From Maribacter sp. (GTDB lineage: Bacteria > Bacteroidota > Bacteroidia > Flavobacteriales > Flavobacteriaceae), in contig JAHDDP010000014.1 of assembly GCA_020629285.1 (NCBI GenBank), positions 22,307 to 86,306 of the forward strand: DNA of 64,000 bases. Direction: 5' to 3'. The position numbers and the translations under genes were made by a program. How positions within the stretch are numbered: the stretch's first letter is position 1; every line of letters begins with the position of its first letter. Below, one piece after another: positions 24,800-34,360 of the stretch. The notes under the pieces were generated by a model. The model was not told the DNA's origin. It did not search any database and saw only the letters and a list, made by a program, of their open reading frames with translations.

Positions 24800-25060
24800 T
24801 TACGGAGTATCTTGATTATCAGTGTTTCTAGGCTTTTTTCCTTGCATTTTCCTCACATTTTCATCTGTAAGCATATAATCGTTGAATTTTTTACCCTTGC
24901 TTTCTTTTATCAAAAAAAGTGGCATTGCCAATAAAAACAGTCCTAAAGTGCCTGAACCAATAAATCTATGTGATAATGCTTCTTGGCCAGCATCTAGGCT
25001 AAATCCATAAATGATTAGTCCTATGGAGATTAAAACTATAATGGTGATAATGTATTTCAT
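24800..25060 (-). CDS. Small membrane protein, 86 aa
   Basis: Two hydrophobic helices (IITIIVLISIGLIIYGF, ~4-20; SGTLGLFLLAMPLFLI, ~36-51) joined by a short loop and followed by a charged tail of 35 residues (KESKGKKFNDY...). No named family is recognised; similar two-helix proteins are common in flavobacteria. It is 38 bases downstream of the ClC gene in the same direction and may share its transcript. Confidence 0.75.
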   Translation of the reverse strand: MKYIITIIVLISIGLIIYGFSLDAGQEALSHRFIGSGTLGLFLLAMPLFLIKESKGKKFNDYMLTDENVRKMQGKKPRNTDNQDTP

Positions 25061-25098
25061 GTTGTTTCATTTTCTAAAAGATTTGAGAAATTTACTTT

Positions 25099-26883
25099 TT
25101 ATTTGGTAAAACGTATCAATTCTCTTCTGTAAGCGGTCAATAATTTTGATTTAGATACAAAACCCATGTATTTTCCATTTTTTACAACGGGTAAATTCCA
25201 CGCGCCACTATCTTGAAATTTTTGCATGACAATCTGCATACTATCCAACCCGTAATAAATATGATCAGGGGCTTTATGAGTAAAGGTTTCTACTTTTGTT
25301 GTGTTATACAGATTAGTATCGAACATAAATTCTCTAATATCATCTAAAAGAATAATGCCCAAAAACCGCTGATTTTCATCAACTACAGGAAAAATGTTCC
25401 TGGTAGATTTTGCAACGGAATCATGGAGCATTTCACCTAAAGTCATCTCTGGATGCACAATTTTAAAATTAGTTTCAATTACAGATTCTAAGTCCATTAG
25501 CGTAAGAACAGCTTGGTCTTTATCATGAGTTAATAAATCGCCACTTTCAGCTAACTCTCTGGTGTAAATAGTATAATCTACCGTGTTTTTAGTGATAAGG
25601 TATGATATAGATGCCGTAATCATCAGAGGAACAAATAGAGCATAACCACCAGTGATTTCCGCAATTAGGAAAATAGCGGTTAATGGGGCATGTTGTACTC
25701 CGGCAATAAGACCGGCCATACCAATTAACGTAAAATTACTCTCGGATACTGAAAACCCTAGTCCAGAATTATTGATAATCTTGGCAACTACATTACCTAA
25801 GGCACTACCCATTACCATGGTTGGGATAAAAATACCACCGGCACCACCTGCAGCTAGTGTAGTGGTCATTGCAACAGCCTTAAAAATGGTAATACCTATT
25901 AATAGGGCAATTACAATCCAGATGTTGTTTGTGTAGGTATCAAAAGGAGTTTTGCCTAAAGCAGTAATGTGGTCACCTATTAGCAAGTAGTTTATAAAGG
26001 AAAACCCTTCACCATATAAAGGCGGAATCATATAAAGCATAATGCCTATAGCTAAACCACCAACTAAAAGGCGGTATTTCGGACTTTTTAATGGTTTAAA
26101 GAGGTTTACGATTCTAAAGTACATTTTTGTAAAATAGATAGATGCTACCGCAGTGCCAGCCCCTAAAAGAATATATAATAAGGTGTCTTTAATTTCAAAA
26201 GGTTCTGTATTGGAAAAGTTTAATAAAACCTCATTTCCCATAAAAAAGTAGGAAGTAAGCACACCGCTTATGGAAGCTAGTAATAAGGGTAACATGGATA
26301 TCATGGTAAGATCCATACTAAATACTTCTACGGCGAAAATTATGGCCGCAATGGGCGATTGAAATATGGAGGATATAGCACCTGCCGATGCGCAAGCAAT
26401 TAATAGGGAACGAGTTTTTGAATTGATATGAAACAGGCGTCCTAGATTTGAACTTATAGCTGCGCCCGTTGCAACAGCAGGTCCTAACAACCCTACAGAT
26501 CCACCAAAACCTACGGTTAACGGAGCAATAATAAGTTGGGTGTATACTTGCTTTACATCTATACGACCTTTGTTTTTAGATAAAGAAAATAGAATAGAAG
26601 AAACGGCATGATTAAGTTTCTCTTTATGAATGTATTTTACATATAGATATACCAAAGTAAGACCGATAATAGGGAGGATGAAATACAGTTGATTGCTAGA
26701 AAAAATAATTCCTTTTTCAAGGGATGCCTCAATGAAGTAGGTTATGTTTTTTAGGGTAACCGACGCCAATCCGGCTAAAAGCCCCACAACAACGCTTAAA
26801 ATATATATAAAGGTCTTTTGAGAGATGTTCTTATATCTCCACTTATAAATACGCTTTAAAAGGTTGTTTGCTTGAATGGGCAT
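25099..26883 (-). CDS. ClC-family chloride channel protein with CBS domains
   Basis: A 594-aa protein with ~11 membrane helices (25-450) and a C-terminal CBS pair (~460-590). The fold is clear: GGIFIPTMVMGSALG (~345) and GMAGLIAGVQHAPLTAIFLIAEITGGY. But the usual gating-glutamate motif G(K/R)EGP reads GLLGP (131-135), so the gating residue is Leu133, and the internal proton-site glutamate is Val187 (FAVEV). The GSGIP motif reads NHAVS. Loss of the two glutamates suggests a passive anion channel rather than a chloride/proton exchanger. CBS domains may sense nucleotides. Confidence 0.92.
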   Translation of the reverse strand: MPIQANNLLKRIYKWRYKNISQKTFIYILSVVVGLLAGLASVTLKNITYFIEASLEKGIIFSSNQLYFILPIIGLTLVYLYVKYIHKEKLNHAVSSILFSLSKNKGRIDVKQVYTQLIIAPLTVGFGGSVGLLGPAVATGAAISSNLGRLFHINSKTRSLLIACASAGAISSIFQSPIAAIIFAVEVFSMDLTMISMLPLLLASISGVLTSYFFMGNEVLLNFSNTEPFEIKDTLLYILLGAGTAVASIYFTKMYFRIVNLFKPLKSPKYRLLVGGLAIGIMLYMIPPLYGEGFSFINYLLIGDHITALGKTPFDTYTNNIWIVIALLIGITIFKAVAMTTTLAAGGAGGIFIPTMVMGSALGNVVAKIINNSGLGFSVSESNFTLIGMAGLIAGVQHAPLTAIFLIAEITGGYALFVPLMITASISYLITKNTVDYTIYTRELAESGDLLTHDKDQAVLTLMDLESVIETNFKIVHPEMTLGEMLHDSVAKSTRNIFPVVDENQRFLGIILLDDIREFMFDTNLYNTTKVETFTHKAPDHIYYGLDSMQIVMQKFQDSGAWNLPVVKNGKYMGFVSKSKLLTAYRRELIRFTK

Positions 26884-26918
26884 ATTTTGGCCATAACATT
26901 AGTAAGGGTCAAAGGTAT

Positions 26919-27779
26919 TTAATTACTGGTTATGATTTTTGATTTAAAATCTTCTAAATCTTCAAGATAAATTTGGCGTAGGGTTTCGACATAAGCTCTA
27001 TTGTTATAATAGCCGTTGTTGAAATCTACAATGGCATCTTCAATCATATTTAAAGCTGTCGTTTTATCTCCTTCATTTAATAATAGCTGTGCTTTGTAAT
27101 ATTTAGCATCTGCAGAGCTGGTAAAGTACTGAATAACTTTGTCAAAATTCTCGTTCGCTTTCTTTGTATTACCAGATTCAAAATAGGCTATCCCTCTGTA
27201 AAGAAAAGCTTCTAGCTCTACCCAATCTTCACCCGAATCTTCGGTTTCTTTGGTAATATGTTTGTCCCAATAAGCAATGGAGTTATCATAGTCTTTTGCG
27301 CCTAAATACGCAATGCCACGCCAAAAATCTACACTATGCCCTTGTGGATAATCTAAATAAGGTGTTAAAGAATCTGATGCGTTAAAATCGGTAATTGCTT
27401 TTTCGTAGTCTCTGTAGAAATTAAGATATAGATAACCTCTCATTGGCTGCCAATTTTTTGGATCTATTTCGACAGATTTGTCAATGAGTGGTTTCCATTC
27501 TAAAGGCATTCCTCTCTTTAAATAAGGTATTGAAATTTCACGCCAAGCTGCGGCATGTGTCGGGTCTAATTTTAAAATAGAGTCCAACATGGTCATTGAT
27601 TTAGGTGTACCTTGAATAGGCTTCATGTGGTCATGTGTACCGAATTCTTGATCAAAAAGAATTTTGGCAAGGTCTTTATCCTGCTGAGTAATATTTTTTG
27701 AGACTTTTTTACAAGAAATCAACAAAAATAAGCCCAGTATTATGCTAAGGAAGTATTTCTGAAATTTCACCATCTTCAA
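26919..27779 (-). CDS. TPR-repeat lipoprotein
   Basis: A 286-aa lipoprotein (lipobox LFLLISC at ~17-23; the start may be the second Met). The body is built of TPR helices: HAAAWREISIPYLKRG, SVDFWRGIAYLGAKDYDNSIAYWDKHI, EAFLYRGIAYFESGNTKKANENFDKVI and DAKYYKAQLLLNEGDKTTALNMI. It probably mediates protein contacts at the periplasmic face; no specific partner is known. Its beginning overlaps the end of the upstream gene (27745) by about 30 bases, so translation is coupled. Confidence 0.8.
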   Translation of the reverse strand: MKMVKFQKYFLSIILGLFLLISCKKVSKNITQQDKDLAKILFDQEFGTHDHMKPIQGTPKSMTMLDSILKLDPTHAAAWREISIPYLKRGMPLEWKPLIDKSVEIDPKNWQPMRGYLYLNFYRDYEKAITDFNASDSLTPYLDYPQGHSVDFWRGIAYLGAKDYDNSIAYWDKHITKETEDSGEDWVELEAFLYRGIAYFESGNTKKANENFDKVIQYFTSSADAKYYKAQLLLNEGDKTTALNMIEDAIVDFNNGYYNNRAYVETLRQIYLEDLEDFKSKIITSN

Positions 27780-28287
27780 TTTTGTAAATTAAGTACATAT
27801 AGCTGTCTAACTGCTCACCTTTAATGCTTGATATTTTCCAATTTTCTTTTCTAGAACTTAATTTTATAATTTGTTTAACTAGGTTTGGTGAAAATTTAGA
27901 TGGTTTATAATCAATATCTAATTCATTGATTTCCATTCTTCCAACCTCTCCTTTACAATTGATTATAAATCTCAAGTTCAAAAAACCATTGTCAGTGTCG
28001 TCTGTACTAATATAATGTTCTAAAATATATTTTTTAAATGAGGATTTACTACCGTTAAATATAGGGGTATACATAGCTGCATTTGCAAACCAGCCAATTA
28101 TACGGTCTTCATTACAAAGATTAAAGTCTTTATTAACTATTGATAGGTGTCCAATATTATTAGGGTATTTTTTTTCATTCACTTCATATTTCCAATCATG
28201 TTGATAATAAAAATATCCAATAACACCACCAATGATTACAACTATGCCCAATAAACTATACAATACAACTTTTACCCATTTTTTCAC
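27745..28287 (-). CDS. Membrane-anchored protein, TonB C-terminal-like
   Basis: A 180-aa protein with one N-terminal helix (VVLYSLLGIVVIIGGVIGYF, ~7-26) and a soluble domain. The section NLRFIINCKGEVGRMEI followed by SPNLVKQIIKLSSRKENW resembles the beta-alpha pattern of the TonB C-terminal fold, but similarity is weak and no proline-rich linker is present. It pairs with the overlapping TPR lipoprotein gene. Function unknown. Confidence 0.65.
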   Translation of the reverse strand: MKKWVKVVLYSLLGIVVIIGGVIGYFYYQHDWKYEVNEKKYPNNIGHLSIVNKDFNLCNEDRIIGWFANAAMYTPIFNGSKSSFKKYILEHYISTDDTDNGFLNLRFIINCKGEVGRMEINELDIDYKPSKFSPNLVKQIIKLSSRKENWKISSIKGEQLDSYMYLIYKIEDGEISEILP

Positions 28288-28364
28288 AAAGTGAATTTAA
28301 CAAAAAATATCTTACTTATTGTGGTAGTTGATTTGTAAGGTATCTAATTGAAGAGAAGAGCAAA

Positions 28365-28397
28365 CAAAAAAATCCCGCACTAGGCGGGATTTTTTAT
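28365..28397 (-). terminator. Terminator of aspS
   Basis: AATCCCGC (28371-28378) pairs with GCGGGATT (28384-28391), with a 5-base loop, and T-runs follow in both directions. On the minus strand it is 27 bases past the aspS stop. It could also act in the plus direction. Confidence 0.9.
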
Positions 28398-28417
28398 TAT
28401 CACTTTGTCAAGATGGT

Positions 28418-30172
28418 TTATTCTTGAATATCCAACTTCAAGTTCAATTCTTTCAATTGCTCATTATCAATTGGGGCAGGGGCATCGATCATGACATCTC
28501 TACCGCTATTATTTTTAGGGAAGGCAATAAAATCTCTAATCGTTTCTTGTCCACCTAAAATAGATACAAGTCTATCCAAACCAAATGCTAGTCCGCCATG
28601 TGGTGGTGCACCGTATTGGAATGCATCCATTAAGAAACCGAATTGCGCTTTTGCTTCTTCAGGTGTGAAACCTAAATGCTTGAACATGGTTGCTTGCATA
28701 TCCTTATCATGTATACGAATAGAACCACCGCCTATTTCGTTTCCGTTCAATACCAAATCATATGCATTTGCACGTACAGCACCTGGGTCAGTATCCAGTA
28801 ATTCTAACTGACCTGGTTTTGGAGAGGTAAACGGGTGGTGCATGGCATGGTAATGACCAGTTTCTTCATCAAGCTCCAACAATGGGAAATCTACTACCCA
28901 TAATGGCGCAAATTCGTTTGGTTTTCTTAATTCTAGTCTAGTAGCCATTTCCATACGTAAGGCACTTAACTGTGTTCTTGTTTTATTGGCATCACCAGAA
29001 AGTACGCATATAAGATCACCTGGTTTGGCGCCTGTTGCTTCTGCCCATTTTGCCAAATCGTCTTGGTCATAGAATTTATCAACAGTAGATTTAAAGCTTC
29101 CGTCTTCATTGCATTTTACGTAAACCATTCCGTTAGCACCAATTTGTGGACGCTTAACCCAGTTTACCAAGGCATCTAACTCTTTTCTAGTATAAGAAGC
29201 AGCACCTGGTACGGCAATACCAACTACTAGTTCAGATGAATTGAAAACTCCAAATTCTTTATGTTGTGCAATAGCGTTTAATTCAGCGAATTCCATACCA
29301 AAACGAATATCTGGCTTATCGTTACCGTATTTAGCCATGGCATCATCATAAGTCATTCTTGGGAAAGAATCGATCTCAACACCATTCACTTCTTTTAAAA
29401 GGTACTTGGTCAAGTTCTCGAAAACGTTAAGTATATCTTCTTGCTCAACAAATGCCATTTCACAATCTATCTGCGTAAACTCTGGCTGTCTATCGGCACG
29501 TAGATCTTCATCTCTAAAACACTTTACAATCTGAAAGTATTTATCCATACCACCAACCATAAGCAACTGCTTAAAGGTTTGTGGCGATTGTGGTAGGGCG
29601 TAAAACTGCCCTTCGTTCATACGGCTAGGTACCACGAAATCTCTAGCACCTTCTGGTGTAGATTTTATTAAATACGGAGTCTCCACTTCTATAAAGCCTT
29701 CGCCCGATAAAAATTTACGAACTTCCATGGTAACCTTACTTCTAAAAATAAGGTTGTTTTTTACAGGATTTCTACGGATGTCTAAATACCTGTATTTCAT
29801 ACGTAGGTCTTCACCACCATCAGTTTCGTTCTCTATAGTGAACGGCGGAGTCTTAGATTCGTTTAAAATGGTTAATTCAGATACCAAAACTTCAATATTA
29901 CCCGTTGGGATGTTTGCGTTTTTGGAAGCTCTTTCAATAACCTCACCTTTAATTTGAATAACAAACTCTCTTCCTAGATTTCTAGCTTGCTCTAAAAGTT
30001 CTGCATTGGTACGGTCTTCATCAAGAACTAGTTGCGTAATACCATAACGATCACGTATATCTACCCAAACAACAAAACCTTTGTCTCTTGTTTTGGAAAC
30101 CCACCCAGATAGGGTAACTGTTTCGCCAATATGTGATTCTCTTAATTCCCCGCAGGAATGGCTTCTATACAT
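28418..30172 (-). CDS. aspS: Aspartate-tRNA ligase
   Basis: A 584-aa class II synthetase of the bacterial type. OB-fold anticodon domain at ~1-105 ([20 protein letters not shown]); motif 2 region [18 protein letters not shown] (~218-235); a GAD insertion at ~290-415 ([16 protein letters not shown]); motif 3 [15 protein letters not shown] (~532-546). The GAD insert marks it as the long bacterial enzyme. Monocistronic with its own terminator; a -7 element TAAATTTG (minus) lies at 30195-30202. Confidence 0.97.
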   Translation of the reverse strand: MYRSHSCGELRESHIGETVTLSGWVSKTRDKGFVVWVDIRDRYGITQLVLDEDRTNAELLEQARNLGREFVIQIKGEVIERASKNANIPTGNIEVLVSELTILNESKTPPFTIENETDGGEDLRMKYRYLDIRRNPVKNNLIFRSKVTMEVRKFLSGEGFIEVETPYLIKSTPEGARDFVVPSRMNEGQFYALPQSPQTFKQLLMVGGMDKYFQIVKCFRDEDLRADRQPEFTQIDCEMAFVEQEDILNVFENLTKYLLKEVNGVEIDSFPRMTYDDAMAKYGNDKPDIRFGMEFAELNAIAQHKEFGVFNSSELVVGIAVPGAASYTRKELDALVNWVKRPQIGANGMVYVKCNEDGSFKSTVDKFYDQDDLAKWAEATGAKPGDLICVLSGDANKTRTQLSALRMEMATRLELRKPNEFAPLWVVDFPLLELDEETGHYHAMHHPFTSPKPGQLELLDTDPGAVRANAYDLVLNGNEIGGGSIRIHDKDMQATMFKHLGFTPEEAKAQFGFLMDAFQYGAPPHGGLAFGLDRLVSILGGQETIRDFIAFPKNNSGRDVMIDAPAPIDNEQLKELNLKLDIQE

Positions 30173-30194
30173 AACATGTGCTTTAATGAAAGGG

Positions 30195-30202
30195 CAAATT
30201 TA
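30195..30202 (-). promoter_or_regulatory. -7 promoter element of aspS
   Basis: TAAATTTG on the minus strand, 23 bases before the aspS ATG, fits TAnnTTTG. No clear -33 element. Confidence 0.45.
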
Positions 30203-30354
30203 AGAAGTCTATTTCATTATAGGTCTATATGAAAGGCACGTTTTATTGGATGACCGGTTTATGTTATAATCGACACTATTTTACCTTAAGTACTTAATAA
30301 ACAGTTTAATATAGCTCTAATGTAAATTTAATGTTATGTAAAAGTTACCAAAAC

Positions 30355-30385
30355 ATTGATTAATTGCAAAATAATTGTATCTTTA
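30355..30385 (+). promoter_or_regulatory. Promoter of the 30431 gene
   Basis: TTG at 30355-30357 and TATCTTTA at 30378-30385, spaced by 20 bases, resemble the Bacteroidota TTTG/TAnnTTTG promoter with one mismatch in the last base. Confidence 0.4.
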
Positions 30386-30430
30386 TCTCGTTAGAGTATT
30401 GTAAAATAATAATCCCAAAAAAAATATATC

Positions 30431-30778
30431 ATGAAAAAAATCTTAATTATAGCCGTAATGGCATTGTCTTTAGGAGCATATGCTCAAGTTGATCCTACTT
30501 TTGAAAAAGAAGGAGATAAAGTAAAAGCCACTTACTTTCACGCAAATGGAGAAAAGTCTCAAGAAGGATACTTTTTAAATGAGAAGTTAGAAGGTGAATG
30601 GAAAATGTTCAATGAAAAAGGAGAAAAAATTGCTATGGGTAACTATGAGAACGGTGTTAGAACCGGTAAGTGGTTATTCTGGGAAGGTGATGTACAAAGC
30701 GAAGTAAATTTTGATAACAACAGAATTGCAAGTGTATCTAAAGCAAGCACAAAAGATCCTGTTGTTAGTAATAAATAA
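30431..30778 (+). CDS. Secreted MORN/YwqK-like repeat protein, 115 aa
   Basis: A signal peptide cleaved after GAYA (~19) followed by three short repeats of the YwqK/MORN type: TYFHANGEKSQEGYFLNEKLEGEW, FNEKGEKIAMGNYENGVRTGKW, and FWEGDVQSEVNFDNNR. The repeats form short beta-hairpins; in bacteria the function is unknown, with annotations such as YwqK antitoxin being by similarity only. Periplasmic or surface location inferred. Monocistronic, with a strong terminator after it. Confidence 0.85.
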   Translation: MKKILIIAVMALSLGAYAQVDPTFEKEGDKVKATYFHANGEKSQEGYFLNEKLEGEWKMFNEKGEKIAMGNYENGVRTGKWLFWEGDVQSEVNFDNNRIASVSKASTKDPVVSNK

Positions 30779-30794
30779 ACTAACTAGCTCAAAT

Positions 30795-30829
30795 AAAAAG
30801 CCCGTATCAATTATGATACGGGCTTTTTT
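30795..30829. terminator. Bidirectional terminator between convergent genes
   Basis: A 15-bp perfect stem (30795-30809 with 30814-30828) and 4-base loop, with A-runs and T-runs on the flanks. It ends both the 30431 gene and the RND efflux operon, which converge here. Confidence 0.93.
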
Positions 30830-30850
30830 ATGCAATTAACTTAAAGTGGA

Positions 30851-33800
30851 TTATGCTACACTTTCAAGTTGTTCGTTTTGGTCATTGCTCTTATTTCCAA
30901 AACTGCTGATCTTGACTTTTATACGATATACTATATTGAATAGTACAGGCACAATGATTAGAGTTAAGAAGGTAGCAACCAATAAACCGAAGATTACGGT
31001 CCATGCCAATGGTCCCCAAAAAATTACATTGTCACCACCAATATAGATATGTGGGTTAAATTCTGAGAACAAGGCAAAGAAATCAATGTTAAGACCAATA
31101 GCCAACGGAATTAATCCTAATACTGTTGTTATAGCTGTCAATATTACCGGTCGTAATCTTGCCTTACCACCTACTATCATAGAATCTGTTGCATCATCCA
31201 TAGTTAAGAGATCACTGTCTTCTATACCCAGACGTACTTTTTTACGATCTATTAGAATTTGGGTGTAATCGAGTAGTACCACACCGTTATTTACTACAAT
31301 ACCGGCTAATGATATAATACCCATCATGGTCATCATAATTACGAAAGACCATCCGGTAATCATCAATCCTCCAAATACACCTATAAAGCTTAGGAAAATG
31401 GCAATCATAATAATCAATGGTTTAGAAATACCACCAAATTGGAAGATTAGAATAAGCATGATCAATCCTAATCCTGAGAAAAATGCACCCACTAAGAAAG
31501 CTTGTTGCTTCGCTTGCTCTTCTAATTGACCTGTATAATCAATTTTAACGGTAGCGGGAGTTCCATCAAAACTTCCCATCTCATTTTGGATTTCGGCAAC
31601 AATAGCTCCGGCATCAGTAAAGCCAGGTTTTAATCCGGAGTAAATAGTTACAACTCGTTTACCGTCACGGTGTTTAATAGCACTATAACCAGAGGTATTC
31701 TTTTCGGTGGCTACAGCAGAAATAGGAATTTCCTTTATTTGTCCGTTAGAAGGGTCTCTAAAAATGATATTCTGATTGAATAACGCGCTTTTGTTGTACC
31801 TTAAGTCTTCATTAAATCTGATGTTGATATCATAATCTTCACCATCCTCTTTGTAAACACCTGCTTTTTCACCAAAAATAGAACGTCTTAACTGGTTACC
31901 AACTTGACCAACGGCAACACCTAATTCTCCCGCTTTTTGGCGATCTACAATCACTTGCATGGCTGGTTTGCCCTTGTTTACATCTATTTTCAATTCTTCA
32001 ATACCAGCAATGTTTTTAGTATTGATGTAGTTTTTAATGTCTTCAGCGGTATTGATCAATTCGTCATAATCATTACCCTCAAGTTCAATGTTAATAGGGA
32101 AACCTGCTGGCGGCCCATTAGCATCTTTCTCTACCGATATGGCAACACCAGGATAAATACCCTGTAATGCAGCTTGCACACGACCACGAATATCCTCGGT
32201 ATTTAGACCATTACGATATTTATACTCGCTAAAGTTTACGGTTACCTTACCCTTATGTGGCATTTCGGCAGATGAACCACCATCGGTAAGCGGATTACCG
32301 GCACCTTCACCTACTACAGATACAGCAGATGCCATCATAAAGTTTTCACCCTTTTCATTCTTGTACATATCATCATCCATGATTGTGTACACCTGATTCT
32401 CAACCTCTTTGGTAATCTCATTAGTCTTCTCAATAGATGTTCCCTCAGGATATTCTACATACACATAGATTTCATTTGGTTTGTTATCTGGGAAGAATTC
32501 AATTTTAGTTCTACCGCTGCCAACGGACATACCAAATAACATGAATACACCGATCAACATTAAGAATGTAATACCAAAATACCAGTATACGTTGCTACCT
32601 CTTAAGGCGTGCTTTAATCGACGTTCATACCAATTTTCAAAACGGGCCATTGTATTCTTCTGGAATTTAATAGCAGATCCCTTAATGATATATTTGTATG
32701 CCCAGAACATGATCGCAGTAAGGATCAATACAGAACCTAAGCCGCGCATTGCACCACCAAAAATTAAAATTAACGCTCCTAGACCAACTAGAATAGCACT
32801 CATTCTAATCAATTGCTTTAAGGTCAGTTCTTTTTCATCGGTGCTCATGAATTTGGAAACCAACATAGAGTTCATGAATATGGCAACAAATAATGATGAT
32901 CCCAATACAACGGATAATGTAATAGGGAAGTAGATCATAAACTGCCCAAATATACCGGGCCAAAGGCCTAAAGGAACAAACGCTGCCACAGTTGTAGCTG
33001 TCGATATAATAATTGGGTAGGCAATTTCACCTATACCTTTTTTAGCGGCCTCTACTCTAGACATGCCTTCGTCCATTAATCGGTATACATTTTCAACAAC
33101 TACAATACCATTGTCAACCAACATACCAAGCCCCATAATCATTCCGAAGAGAATCATAGTGTTCAGCGTGTAACCTAGCCATGAAAGAATTACAAATGAC
33201 ATGAACATGGACATCGGTATTGCAAAACCAACGAATAATGCATTTCTAAAACCTAAGAAAAACATTAAAACGGTTACTACGAGTATAATACCAAAGATGA
33301 TATTGTTTACCAAATCATCAACTTGGTTCAGTGTTCGCGTAGAAGAATCATTGGCAATAGAGATATTTAAATCTGGCGGAAAGTAATCGGCTTTCTCTTT
33401 CTTTACCAATGCTTTTATTTTATCGGCCGCAGAAATGGAGTTTCTACCCGCTCTCTTCTTAACGTCGAGCATTACTACGTTATTCCCAAATTCACGAGCA
33501 TAAGTAGTTTTGTCTTTTGCCTGAAAGTTAATCGTCGCAATATCTTTTAAGTATACCGCACCGTTCTCAGATTTAACCACAAAGTTGTTTAGTTCTTTAG
33601 GATCCTCTACCTCACCTAAAATACGAATGGTACGTCTTTGTCCAACAGTTTTCAAATTACCGGCAGACATGGTCATGTTACCATTGCTTATAGCGCTGAT
33701 AACATCTTGAAAGCTAATTTTAGCAGCCATCATTTTGTAGATGTCAACACCAACTTCCACCTCTAAATCTTGTGCTCCACGAATGTCTGCTTGTTTAATT

Positions 33801-34354
33801 TCTTGTAGATCTTCTACCTCATCTTGCAAGTATTCTGCAAATTCCTTTAATTTCTCTACAGGATAATCCCCTGTAAAGTTGATATTCATAATCGGTACTT
33901 CTTCAGAGAAGTTAAGGTCGAAGACATTTGGCTCTACCTTGGCACCATTGAATGTTGGCCAGTCTTCACTTGCTTTTTCACTATCAACTTCATCCTTCAC
34001 CTTTTGTTTGGCTTGTTCAACCGTAATATCTTCATCGAATTCTATGGTTAGAATAGCGTAATCTTCCTGTGATGTTGAAGTAATTTCAACAACGTTACTA
34101 ATATTCTTAAGCCTGTCTTCTAACGGATCGGTAATAAGTTTTTCAATATCCTCGGCAGTGTTACCGGGGTAAGGTGTGCTAACATATATCTTGGTTTCTA
34201 TAATTTCGGGAAAATCCTCTCTCGGCATGGCCATATAGGCGCTAAAACCCAACCATAGAAAAATGGCTATCATGACATAAATAACCGAAGGGTTATCAAT
34301 GGCCCAAGACGATAGACCGAATTCCTTGTCGGCGTTCTTTTGTACTTTGCTCAT
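30851..34354 (-). CDS. RND efflux transporter permease
   Basis: A 1167-aa inner-membrane pump of the AcrB/HAE family. Helix 4 reads GMLVDNGIVVVENVYRLMDEG, keeping the first of the two proton-relay aspartates and having Asn at the second, as in many HAE-type pumps. Large periplasmic loops lie at ~40-340 and ~600-880. It is somewhat longer than the usual 1030-1060 residues because of extra membrane segments near ~510-560. It works with the adaptor and TolC-like channel encoded upstream to export drugs or metabolites. Last gene of the operon. Confidence 0.95.
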   Translation of the reverse strand: MSKVQKNADKEFGLSSWAIDNPSVIYVMIAIFLWLGFSAYMAMPREDFPEIIETKIYVSTPYPGNTAEDIEKLITDPLEDRLKNISNVVEITSTSQEDYAILTIEFDEDITVEQAKQKVKDEVDSEKASEDWPTFNGAKVEPNVFDLNFSEEVPIMNINFTGDYPVEKLKEFAEYLQDEVEDLQEIKQADIRGAQDLEVEVGVDIYKMMAAKISFQDVISAISNGNMTMSAGNLKTVGQRRTIRILGEVEDPKELNNFVVKSENGAVYLKDIATINFQAKDKTTYAREFGNNVVMLDVKKRAGRNSISAADKIKALVKKEKADYFPPDLNISIANDSSTRTLNQVDDLVNNIIFGIILVVTVLMFFLGFRNALFVGFAIPMSMFMSFVILSWLGYTLNTMILFGMIMGLGMLVDNGIVVVENVYRLMDEGMSRVEAAKKGIGEIAYPIIISTATTVAAFVPLGLWPGIFGQFMIYFPITLSVVLGSSLFVAIFMNSMLVSKFMSTDEKELTLKQLIRMSAILVGLGALILIFGGAMRGLGSVLILTAIMFWAYKYIIKGSAIKFQKNTMARFENWYERRLKHALRGSNVYWYFGITFLMLIGVFMLFGMSVGSGRTKIEFFPDNKPNEIYVYVEYPEGTSIEKTNEITKEVENQVYTIMDDDMYKNEKGENFMMASAVSVVGEGAGNPLTDGGSSAEMPHKGKVTVNFSEYKYRNGLNTEDIRGRVQAALQGIYPGVAISVEKDANGPPAGFPINIELEGNDYDELINTAEDIKNYINTKNIAGIEELKIDVNKGKPAMQVIVDRQKAGELGVAVGQVGNQLRRSIFGEKAGVYKEDGEDYDINIRFNEDLRYNKSALFNQNIIFRDPSNGQIKEIPISAVATEKNTSGYSAIKHRDGKRVVTIYSGLKPGFTDAGAIVAEIQNEMGSFDGTPATVKIDYTGQLEEQAKQQAFLVGAFFSGLGLIMLILIFQFGGISKPLIIMIAIFLSFIGVFGGLMITGWSFVIMMTMMGIISLAGIVVNNGVVLLDYTQILIDRKKVRLGIEDSDLLTMDDATDSMIVGGKARLRPVILTAITTVLGLIPLAIGLNIDFFALFSEFNPHIYIGGDNVIFWGPLAWTVIFGLLVATFLTLIIVPVLFNIVYRIKVKISSFGNKSNDQNEQLESVA

Positions 34355-34360
34355 CGATAT

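Noticed and set aside
32990..33130. Asn in place of the second proton-relay Asp in helix 4 of the RND pump
   Set aside because: Looks like a lost catalytic residue, but the LVDN variant is common in HAE-type pumps, so it is not unusual.
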